Below are positions 7,134-13,933 of a stretch of 51,011 nucleotides of DNA, piece after piece. Position numbers and translations under genes: made by a program. The DNA lies in assembly GCA_020847755.1 (NCBI GenBank), contig JADLBK010000050.1, forward strand, positions 1 to 51,011, read 5' to 3'. Numbering within the stretch: position 1 is the stretch's first letter; each line of letters starts with the position of its first letter. The notes below the pieces were generated by a model. It saw nothing but the letters and a program-made list of their open reading frames with translations, was not told the origin of the DNA and searched no databases. The DNA comes from Flavobacteriales bacterium (GTDB taxonomy: Bacteria > Bacteroidota > Bacteroidia > Flavobacteriales_F > PHOS-HE28).

Positions 7134-8648
7134 ATGAGGACCAAGGCCACCATGCTCCGCTTCGGGCTGCTCTTCGCCGCCCTGCTGGTGCTGCTCAACC
7201 TCGTCGGATCGCGCTTCCACGTCCGCCTCGACCTCACCGGCGACCAGCGCTATACGCTCAGCAAGGCCACGCGCGACATCCTGAAGGACATGCCCGAGGC
7301 CGCCACCATCACCGGATACTTCACCGAGGAGCTGCCGCCCGACCTGGCCGTGGCCCGCGATGAGTTCCGCGATCTGCTGGTGGAGTACGCCGAACGCTCC
7401 GGCGGCAACGTGGTGTACGAGATGATCGACCCGGCCGCGGCCGACTCCCTCGAGCAGCAGGCCTTGGAGAGCGGCATCCGCCCCCTCCTGGTGAACACCC
7501 GGGAGAAGGACAAGGCCGAGCAGATCAAGGCCTTCATGGGCGCCGTCGTCCGCATGGGCGATCAGCAGGCCGTGATCCCCGTCGTACAACCAGGCTCACC
7601 CATGGAATGGGAGCTCAGCTCCCGCATCAAGGAGGTGAGCGTGCAGGAGAAGCCCGTGGTCGGCATCATGCAGGGCCATGGCGAACCCTCCGTGAACGCC
7701 ATGGCCCAGGCCATGCAGGGTCTCAGTGTCCTCTACAGTGTGGAGCCCATGGCCATCTATGACACGATGCCCGTGCATGGCCGCTTCCGCACCATCGCCA
7801 TCATCGACCCGGCGGATACCATCAGCCCCATGGCGCTCCAACGGCTGGAGGAGTTCATGGCCCGCGGTGGTGGGGTGGTCATCGCCTTCAGCAATGCCGC
7901 CGGCGACCTGCAACGTACACCGCTCGTGGAGCAGCGGACCACCGGCCTCGATGCATGGCTCGCCCGCCACGGCCTGCATGCCGAGCAGGATCTGGTGACC
8001 GACGCCCAATGCGGCCAGGTGCAGGTGATGCAGCAACGCGGCTTCTTCAACCTCCAGACGGCCATGGCCTTCCCCTACTTCCCCTTGGTGACCCGCTTCG
8101 GCGAGCACCCGGTGGCCTCGGGCCTCGAAGCCGTCGTCCTGCAGTTCGCCCGATCGTTCAGCGTCGTCGGCGACAGCACCTACCGCTACACCCCCTTGCT
8201 CACCACCAGCGACCGCACCGGCTCGGTGGCCCTGCCGCACGAGATCGACCTTCAGCGCCAATGGTCCGATGCGGACTTCACCCAGCCCCCCCGCCACCTC
8301 GCCTTCGCCATCGAAGGGCCCTTCGGCAATGGACCCGGCGCCCGGCTCGTGGTGATCGGCAGCGGCAACTTCGCGGTCGGCGCGGAAGGCGGCCAGCTGA
8401 ACCCGGACAACGTGAACCTGCTGGTGAACGCCGTGGACTGGGTCAGTGACCAGACCGGACTGATCGATCTGCGCGGCAAAGGCGTGAACTACCGACCCAT
8501 CGAGGAACTGAGCGAGGCCGAGCGCAGCACGCTCAAGTGGTCCAACCTGCTGCTGCCCATCCTGCTCGTGATCGCCGGCGGCGTGCTGCGCATGCAGTGG
8601 CGCCGGCGCCAACGAAAGGCCCGAACGGCCCCCGGCCATGTGGAGTAA
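7134..8648 (+). CDS. gldG: Gliding-motility-associated ABC transporter substrate-binding protein GldG
   Basis: 504 aa. N-terminal membrane anchor (LRFGLLFAALLVLLNLVGS), then the large periplasmic domain of the GldG/DUF4350-like family (FHVRLDLTGDQRYTLSKATRDIL, VVGIMQGHGEP), and a second TM near the C-terminus (LLLPILLVIAGGVLRMQW) followed by a basic tail. The ATG at 7134 comes 4 nt after the gldF stop. The next gene (DUF4340) overlaps its 3' end by 11 bp, suggesting coupling. Known as a component of the GldAFG complex. Confidence 0.9.
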   Translation: MRTKATMLRFGLLFAALLVLLNLVGSRFHVRLDLTGDQRYTLSKATRDILKDMPEAATITGYFTEELPPDLAVARDEFRDLLVEYAERSGGNVVYEMIDPAAADSLEQQALESGIRPLLVNTREKDKAEQIKAFMGAVVRMGDQQAVIPVVQPGSPMEWELSSRIKEVSVQEKPVVGIMQGHGEPSVNAMAQAMQGLSVLYSVEPMAIYDTMPVHGRFRTIAIIDPADTISPMALQRLEEFMARGGGVVIAFSNAAGDLQRTPLVEQRTTGLDAWLARHGLHAEQDLVTDAQCGQVQVMQQRGFFNLQTAMAFPYFPLVTRFGEHPVASGLEAVVLQFARSFSVVGDSTYRYTPLLTTSDRTGSVALPHEIDLQRQWSDADFTQPPRHLAFAIEGPFGNGPGARLVVIGSGNFAVGAEGGQLNPDNVNLLVNAVDWVSDQTGLIDLRGKGVNYRPIEELSEAERSTLKWSNLLLPILLVIAGGVLRMQWRRRQRKARTAPGHVE

Positions 8649-9573
8649 CCTCAGCACGCGGGCCCTGCTCATCGCGGTCGGCGTGCTCGCCCTGCTCTTC
8701 CTCATCTCCAACCTCTGGAGCCCGCGCACCAAGGATCGCAGCTTCCGCGACGTGGTGATGACCCTGGACACCGCCGCGGTCACCGGTTTCTCCCTCTTCC
8801 CCAGCGCGATGCGCCCCACCGAACTCCGCTTCGACCGCAGCCCCGATGGGTGGACGGTGAGCGTGGACGGCCGCATCCATCGCGCCGACGATGAACGTGT
8901 CCGCGAGTTCCTCGGAGGCCACGCCCACATGCGCAGCAAGCGGCTCACGGGCTTCATGGACCTGGTGAAGGATCGCTATGACCTCACCGACAGCCTTCGC
9001 GAGACCGCGATCTTCCGGCTGGTGGACGGTCCGGAGCGCACCGTGCATTACGGGCGCAACACCTTCGCCCCGGGACAGGTGGGCATGTGGTCCACCGTGA
9101 ACCTGCCGGGCGAGGAAGAGGTCTTCTCGGTGGAGGGCACCATGAGCATGCTGGCGGAACAACCCCTGGCCGAGTGGCGGCCCAAGTGGCTGGTGCGCGG
9201 TGATCCCGCACGCATCCAACGCCTTCGGTTCAGCTATTCGATGGACACGGCCTTCGTGGTGGAGCGCGTGGGCAACACCTGGATGGTGGACGCCGACACC
9301 GCGGACCAGAGCAAGGTGGACGGCTACCTCGCCCCCCTCGTCCGCGCTCGCACCCAGGCCTTCGCCGACACGGTGAACATCGCCGGTCTGAACCCCGACT
9401 ACGGCCTGGAAGTGAGCTTCGACGATGGCCGAGCGCCCATCACGGTCAGCATCTACACCGGTTGGTCGGGCTTGGTGGCCACCACCTCGCTCGACCCCGG
9501 ATCGAAAATGCGCTTCGACCCCTCGCGTGAGCTGACGCGCATGTTCAAGACACGCGGCTTCTTCCTGCCCTGA
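8638..9573 (+). CDS. DUF4340 domain-containing membrane-anchored protein
   Basis: 311 aa with one N-terminal TM (ALLIAVGVLALLFLISNLW) and an extracytoplasmic DUF4340 region containing two similar halves (around FRLVDGPERTVHYGRN and VVERVGNTWMVDADTADQSKV). DUF4340 genes are commonly found downstream of GldG-like genes, and here the two overlap by 11 bp, implying a joint product with the GldAFG transporter. Specific role unknown. Confidence 0.75.
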   Translation: MWSNLSTRALLIAVGVLALLFLISNLWSPRTKDRSFRDVVMTLDTAAVTGFSLFPSAMRPTELRFDRSPDGWTVSVDGRIHRADDERVREFLGGHAHMRSKRLTGFMDLVKDRYDLTDSLRETAIFRLVDGPERTVHYGRNTFAPGQVGMWSTVNLPGEEEVFSVEGTMSMLAEQPLAEWRPKWLVRGDPARIQRLRFSYSMDTAFVVERVGNTWMVDADTADQSKVDGYLAPLVRARTQAFADTVNIAGLNPDYGLEVSFDDGRAPITVSIYTGWSGLVATTSLDPGSKMRFDPSRELTRMFKTRGFFLP

Positions 9574-9640
9574 CGCGCCATGAACGGCGGGCTGTTCATG
9601 GCCGGTCGTCGCCCGACCGCGCGCACGACCCGGTCCCGTT

Positions 9641-9648
9641 CACCTTTG
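9641..9648 (+). promoter_or_regulatory. Putative -7 element CACCTTTG for the amidoligase operon
   Basis: Near-consensus (C for T at the first base), 23 nt upstream of ATG 9672 and 67 nt after the preceding stop, so the four-gene operon may have its own promoter. Confidence 0.4.
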
Positions 9649-9671
9649 CATGGTCCGCCCCAACGGCTTCC

Positions 9672-10430
9672 ATGCCCAGGCTCCACATCCTCCCCCAGCC
9701 CGATGACAACACCTGCGGGCCCACGGCCTTGCAGGCGGTGTACGCGCACCTGGGCCTCGACCTGCCGCTGGACCAGGTGATCCGGGAGGTGCACGCCCTG
9801 GAGGACGGTGGCACCCTGGCGGTCTTCCTCGGCCTGCACGCACTGAAACAGGGCTTCCATGCGCGCATCCACAGCTACAACCTCCGCGTGTTCGACCCCT
9901 CGTGGGAGGGCCTGCCGGGCGATATGCTTCGCAAGAAGCTCGTGGCCCAGACCCGCTTCAAGGACGGCAAGAAGCTCACCGCGGCCTGCCTGGCCTACGC
10001 CCGCTTCCTGAAGATGGGCGGCGAGGTCCGGTTCGATGACCCCACGCCCGAGCTCCTGCGCGACTACCTGGACCGGGACCTGCCGATCCTCACCGGGCTC
10101 AGCGCCACCTACCTCTACCGCAGCAAGCGCGAACACACCGGCGCCAGCGGGCAGAGCGTCTTCGATGACCTCCGCGGGAAGCCCATGGGGCACTTCGTGG
10201 TGCTCACCTCCATGGAGGGCAAGACCGTGAATGTGGCGGACCCTTACATGGACAACCCATACAGCCGCGAGCATCATTACCCGGTGCATGTGGGCCGTCT
10301 GATCAACTCCATCATGCTCGGCATCGTCACCTACGATGCGAACATGCTCATCCTGTCCCGCTCGCCCCTTCCCCCCCCGCTGGTGAAGGAACGCGCCCCG
10401 AAGCGTCCGAACCCCTCCGACAGCCCATGA
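9672..10430 (+). CDS. Peptidase C39-like / papain-fold protein, first gene of the amidoligase operon
   Basis: 252 aa, no signal peptide, so cytoplasmic. The papain-type triad can be placed: oxyanion Gln9 and Cys15 (PQPDDNTCGPTALQ), His174 (GHFVV) and Asp190 (NVADPY). C39-like proteins cleave peptides, for example after double-glycine leaders, but no ABC transporter domain is attached. The stop overlaps the start of the next gene (ATGA). Known gene neighbourhoods of RLAN-ATP-grasp ligases contain a papain-like peptidase, often fused to a GNAT domain; no GNAT domain is seen here. It could process a peptide made by the ligases or act as a transpeptidase; substrate unknown. Confidence 0.75.
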   Translation: MPRLHILPQPDDNTCGPTALQAVYAHLGLDLPLDQVIREVHALEDGGTLAVFLGLHALKQGFHARIHSYNLRVFDPSWEGLPGDMLRKKLVAQTRFKDGKKLTAACLAYARFLKMGGEVRFDDPTPELLRDYLDRDLPILTGLSATYLYRSKREHTGASGQSVFDDLRGKPMGHFVVLTSMEGKTVNVADPYMDNPYSREHHYPVHVGRLINSIMLGIVTYDANMLILSRSPLPPPLVKERAPKRPNPSDSP

Positions 10431-11935
10431 GGAAGATCATCGTGGTGCGCGATCCGCGTGAGTTCCACCTCGGCCTTTCCGGCGTGGAGGTGGTGTCCAG
10501 CAAGGATTACCTCACCGACCCCACCTACGCCGCGCTGCGCAACGTGCGCATCTTCAACCTGGCCCGCAGTTACAGCTATCAGAGCCGCGGCTACTACGTG
10601 AGCCTGCTGGCCGAGGCCCGCGGCCACAAGGTGATCCCGGACGCGAAGAGCATCCTCGACCTGCGTTCGCCACGCCTGGTGAAGGTCATGGGACGTGACC
10701 TGCACGGCCACATCCAGCAGCAGCTGGCGGACAGGAAGAAGGACCAGTTCGACCTCAGCATCTACTTCGGCCGCAATGTCAACCGCAAGTACGACCGCCT
10801 CGCGCACGAACTCTACAAGGTGTTCCGGTCGCCGCTCCTGCGCGCCCGTTTCCAGCGCACCGGCGGTGAATGGGAACTGCGCACCATCCGTCCCATCCCG
10901 TACAACGACATCCCCGAGGACCATCTGCCCTTCCTGCGGCGCTTCGCCAGCGAGTACTTCTCCAAGAAGCGCTACGACCGCGCCCGCGAGGACCACAGCA
11001 GCTACGACCTGGCCATCCTGGTGAACCCCGAGGACCAGGCCTCACCCAGCAACAAGCGTGCGGTGGTCAAGTTCCGCCAGGCCGCCGAGCGGCTCGGCTT
11101 CAAGGTGGACATCCTCGGCCCGGACGACATCGATCGTGTGGGTGAGTACGACGCCCTGTTCATCCGTGAGAACACCCACGTGGACCACCACACCTACCGC
11201 TTCGCACGGAAGGCTCAGAAAGAGGGCCTCGCCGTGATGGACGCGCCGGACGCCATCCTCAAGTGCAACAACAAGGTCTTTCTCGCCGAGGTGATGGAGG
11301 CGCACGCTGTGCCCACGCCGCGCACCATGATCGTGCACGCTGAGAATCGCCACGAGGTGATCGCCCGTTTCGGCCTGCCCGTGGTCCTGAAGCTACCGGA
11401 CAGCACCTTCAGCCGGGGGGTCACCAAGGCGCACAGCCCCGAGGAGCTGGAAAGCAAGCTCGACGAGCTCCTGGGCGAGAGCGACCTGGTGATCGCCCAG
11501 GAGTTCATGCCCAGCGACTTCGACTGGCGGGTGGGCGTGCTCGACGGCCGGCCGCTTTACGCCTGCAAGTATTACATGGCCCGCGGCCATTGGCAGATCT
11601 ACAACTGGAGCAGCGGCACCAAGAAGGACCAGACGGGCGACTTCGCCACACTGCCGGTCGACCAGGCGCCCAAGGCCATCGTGGACGCCGCTGTGAAGGC
11701 CGTGCTCGCCGTTGTGGGCGACCAGGGCCTCTTCGGGGTGGACGTGAAGGAGCACGACGGGCGCCCCTATGTGATCGAGGTGAACGAGTGCCCCAACATC
11801 GATCATGGCGTGGAGGACGTCGTTCTCGGCGACGCCCTGTATGAGGCCATCATCTGTTCCCTGAAACACCGCATCGAACGCAGGATCGGCATCCGACCGA
11901 CCGCCGCACCGGCCGCGCCGGCACAACGCACATGA
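10427..11935 (+). CDS. RimK-like ATP-grasp ligase with N-terminal RLAN-type domain
   Basis: 502 aa. Residues about 1-170 match the 'RimK-like ATP-grasp N-terminal' region (SYQSRGYYVSLLAEARGHKVIP, DLSIYFGRN). A pre-ATP-grasp region (about 190-275) and a RimK-type ATP-grasp fold (about 280-480) follow, with KCNNKVFLAEVM, VVLKLPDSTFSRGV, QEFMPSDFDWRVGVLDG and the metal-binding FGVDVKEHDGRPYVIEVNECPN. Such enzymes join a carboxylate to an amine via an acylphosphate, typically adding amino acids to a peptide or protein. It is coupled by ATGA overlaps to the C39 gene before and the GCS2 gene after. Substrate unknown. Confidence 0.88.
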   Translation: MRKIIVVRDPREFHLGLSGVEVVSSKDYLTDPTYAALRNVRIFNLARSYSYQSRGYYVSLLAEARGHKVIPDAKSILDLRSPRLVKVMGRDLHGHIQQQLADRKKDQFDLSIYFGRNVNRKYDRLAHELYKVFRSPLLRARFQRTGGEWELRTIRPIPYNDIPEDHLPFLRRFASEYFSKKRYDRAREDHSSYDLAILVNPEDQASPSNKRAVVKFRQAAERLGFKVDILGPDDIDRVGEYDALFIRENTHVDHHTYRFARKAQKEGLAVMDAPDAILKCNNKVFLAEVMEAHAVPTPRTMIVHAENRHEVIARFGLPVVLKLPDSTFSRGVTKAHSPEELESKLDELLGESDLVIAQEFMPSDFDWRVGVLDGRPLYACKYYMARGHWQIYNWSSGTKKDQTGDFATLPVDQAPKAIVDAAVKAVLAVVGDQGLFGVDVKEHDGRPYVIEVNECPNIDHGVEDVVLGDALYEAIICSLKHRIERRIGIRPTAAPAAPAQRT

Positions 11936-13173
11936 CCCCTCCCAAGCGGAACGCCTTCAAGCTCTTCGAGGTCACCGGCATCGAACTGGAGTACATGGTG
12001 GTGCAGCGCGGTACGCTGCGTGTGATGCCCATCGTGGACCAGCTCTTCAAGGATGTCACCGGCCGCATCACCAGCGATGTGGAACGCGGTGATGTGGAAT
12101 GGAGCAACGAGCTCGTCAGCCACGTCGTGGAACTGAAGACCGCGCGCCCCACGCGGCGCATACCCGCCTTCCGGCGGAAGTTCGCCACGGAGGTGCGCGC
12201 CATCAACGCGGCACTCGCCGCACACGACGCCATGCTGCTGCCCACGGCCGCCCATCCGCTCATGGACCCCTTCACCGAAACGGTGATCTGGCCGCACGAA
12301 CACAATGAGGTGTACGCCCTGTACAACCGCATCTTCGATTGCCGGGGCCACGGCTGGAGCAACCTCCAGAGCACCCACATCAACCTCCCCTTCGCCAATG
12401 ATGAGGAGTTCGGCAAGCTGCACGCCGCCGTGCGCATGGTGCTGCCCATCATCCCCGCGCTCTCCGCCAGCTCACCCCTCCTCGATGGCAAGCCCACCGG
12501 GTTCCTCGACTCGCGCATGGAAGCCTACCTGCACCATCAGGAACGCCTTCCCGCCCTTATGGGCTCCCTGATCCCCGAAGCGGTGTTCACCCAGGAGGAC
12601 TACTACCGCGAAGTGTTCGACCCCATCGGCCGCGCCCTCGCCCCGTTCGATACAGAACACGTGATGGACCACCACTTCGCCAACTCGCGGGGGGCCATCG
12701 CGCGGTTCGACCGTGGTGCCATCGAACTGCGCGTCATCGACATCCAGGAATGCCCGGGGGCCGATCTGGCCATCGCCGAACTGATCATGGTCCTCTGCCG
12801 CGCCATGACCAAAGGCCGCTGGACCAGCACCTACCTGCAACGCGCCTGGGGCGAGACCGACCTGCTGCCCATCTTCCTGCAGACCATCAAGGACGCCGGC
12901 AAGGCCGTCATCGCGAACAAGGACTATCTGCTGATGTTCGGCGTGATGAAGGAGCAGCGGATGACCGCGCAGCGCCTGTGGGAGCACATCGTGCAGGAGC
13001 TGCGGGGCGAACTGAGCGAGGAAGCGCGTGCCGTGATCGATCATCTGCTTGCCAAGGGCTGCCTGGCCCAGCGCATCCTGGCCCGCACCGGTCGAAAGCC
13101 CTCGGCGGACAGGATCCGGCAGGTCTACATCGAACTCGCGGCCTGCCTGCAGGACGACCGGCTCTTCGTATGA
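11932..13173 (+). CDS. GCS2 family carboxylate-amine ligase (glutamate-cysteine ligase-like)
   Basis: 413 aa. The GCS2 opening with the metal-binding Glu pair is visible (GIELEYMVV), followed by DVEWSNELVSHVVELKTARP, the Asn/His block WSNLQSTHINLPF and the C-terminal FDRGAIELRVIDIQECP. The family forms an amide between the gamma- or alpha-carboxyl of an amino acid and an amine using ATP. It is unlikely to be the housekeeping gshA, because it sits inside an ATGA-linked operon with an ATP-grasp ligase and an N-formylglutamate amidohydrolase-like enzyme. It may start the product by joining glutamate to another amine; this is inference. Confidence 0.85.
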   Translation: MTPPKRNAFKLFEVTGIELEYMVVQRGTLRVMPIVDQLFKDVTGRITSDVERGDVEWSNELVSHVVELKTARPTRRIPAFRRKFATEVRAINAALAAHDAMLLPTAAHPLMDPFTETVIWPHEHNEVYALYNRIFDCRGHGWSNLQSTHINLPFANDEEFGKLHAAVRMVLPIIPALSASSPLLDGKPTGFLDSRMEAYLHHQERLPALMGSLIPEAVFTQEDYYREVFDPIGRALAPFDTEHVMDHHFANSRGAIARFDRGAIELRVIDIQECPGADLAIAELIMVLCRAMTKGRWTSTYLQRAWGETDLLPIFLQTIKDAGKAVIANKDYLLMFGVMKEQRMTAQRLWEHIVQELRGELSEEARAVIDHLLAKGCLAQRILARTGRKPSADRIRQVYIELAACLQDDRLFV

Positions 13174-13883
13174 CGCGCGTGCTGCTCACCTGCGAGCATG
13201 GCGGCCATGAGGTGCCCACCGAGCTGCGCGCCCTCTTCGCCGGGGCCGGCGAGGTCCTTCGCTCCCACTGCGGTTGGGACCCCGGCGCCCTGGACCTGTT
13301 CACGGCCCTGCGCCCTCTGGCCCACCTCGCGCTGGAAGGCACCACCTCCCGCCTGGTGGTGGAGCTGAACCGCTCGCTCGACAGCCCGGCCCTGTTCTCC
13401 GCGTTCACGCGCGACCTGCCGCACGCCCAGCGCAGCCACCTCATCGACGAGCACTACACCCCCTTCCGCACGGCCGCCGCCGATGCCGTGGCCACCTGGC
13501 GTGCCGACCGACCGAGTGTCCTTCACCTCAGCGTGCACACCTTCACCCCAGTGCTGGACGGTGTGCAGCGTCCGATGGACATCGGTCTGTTGTACGACCC
13601 TGCACGCAGTTGGGAAAGGGCGCTGGTCGAGGCATGGGAGCAACTGTTGAACGCCGCGGCGCCGGACCTCGTGATCCGCCACAACGAGCCTTACAGGGGC
13701 ACCGATGACGGCCATACCACGGCCCTGCGGGCCGCCCACGCCGTGGGGTATGCCGGGATCGAGCTGGAGGTGAACCAGCGCTTCGCTTCGGCCGATGGCC
13801 TTCGCATGGACGAGCGTGTCACCGGGGCGGTCGTGAGCAGCTTCCAGGCCTTGCTCGCCCACCCCGTGGCGACCACCCCCTGA
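13170..13883 (+). CDS. N-formylglutamate amidohydrolase family protein
   Basis: 237 aa. The start is the ATG at 13170, which overlaps the GCS2 stop (ATGA); the track ORF from 12750 is an extension through that gene. Family signatures in order: LLTCEHGGHEVP, HCGWDPGALDL, LVVELNRSLDSP, LSVHTFTPVLDG, IGLLYDP, RHNEPYRGTDDG, GIELEVNQ. The classic enzyme (HutG) hydrolyses N-formylglutamate in histidine degradation, but no hut genes are present. In this operon it more likely hydrolyses an amide in the ligase product or a protected intermediate. The operon ends here with a strong hairpin. Confidence 0.85.
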   Translation: MTRVLLTCEHGGHEVPTELRALFAGAGEVLRSHCGWDPGALDLFTALRPLAHLALEGTTSRLVVELNRSLDSPALFSAFTRDLPHAQRSHLIDEHYTPFRTAAADAVATWRADRPSVLHLSVHTFTPVLDGVQRPMDIGLLYDPARSWERALVEAWEQLLNAAAPDLVIRHNEPYRGTDDGHTTALRAAHAVGYAGIELEVNQRFASADGLRMDERVTGAVVSSFQALLAHPVATTP

Positions 13884-13887
13884 ACGC

Positions 13888-13916
13888 GAGCGCCCCGGGG
13901 ATCCCCCGGGGCGCTC
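13888..13916. terminator. Strong bidirectional terminator hairpin
   Basis: GAGCGCCCCGGGG-ATC-CCCCGGGGCGCTC: 13-bp perfect stem, 3-nt loop, between two convergent genes (the amidohydrolase and the M36 protease). Confidence 0.8.
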
Positions 13917-13933
13917 GTGTTCGGCACGGATGA

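Noticed and set aside
12750-13169. Extended N-terminus of the N-formylglutamate amidohydrolase
   Set aside because: It would overlap the GCS2 gene in another frame for 420 bp, while ATG 13170 gives the family-typical start and the operon's ATGA overlap pattern.
13888-13916. Large GC palindrome as a mobile-element end or binding site
   Set aside because: A 3-nt loop between two convergent stop codons is what a bidirectional terminator looks like.
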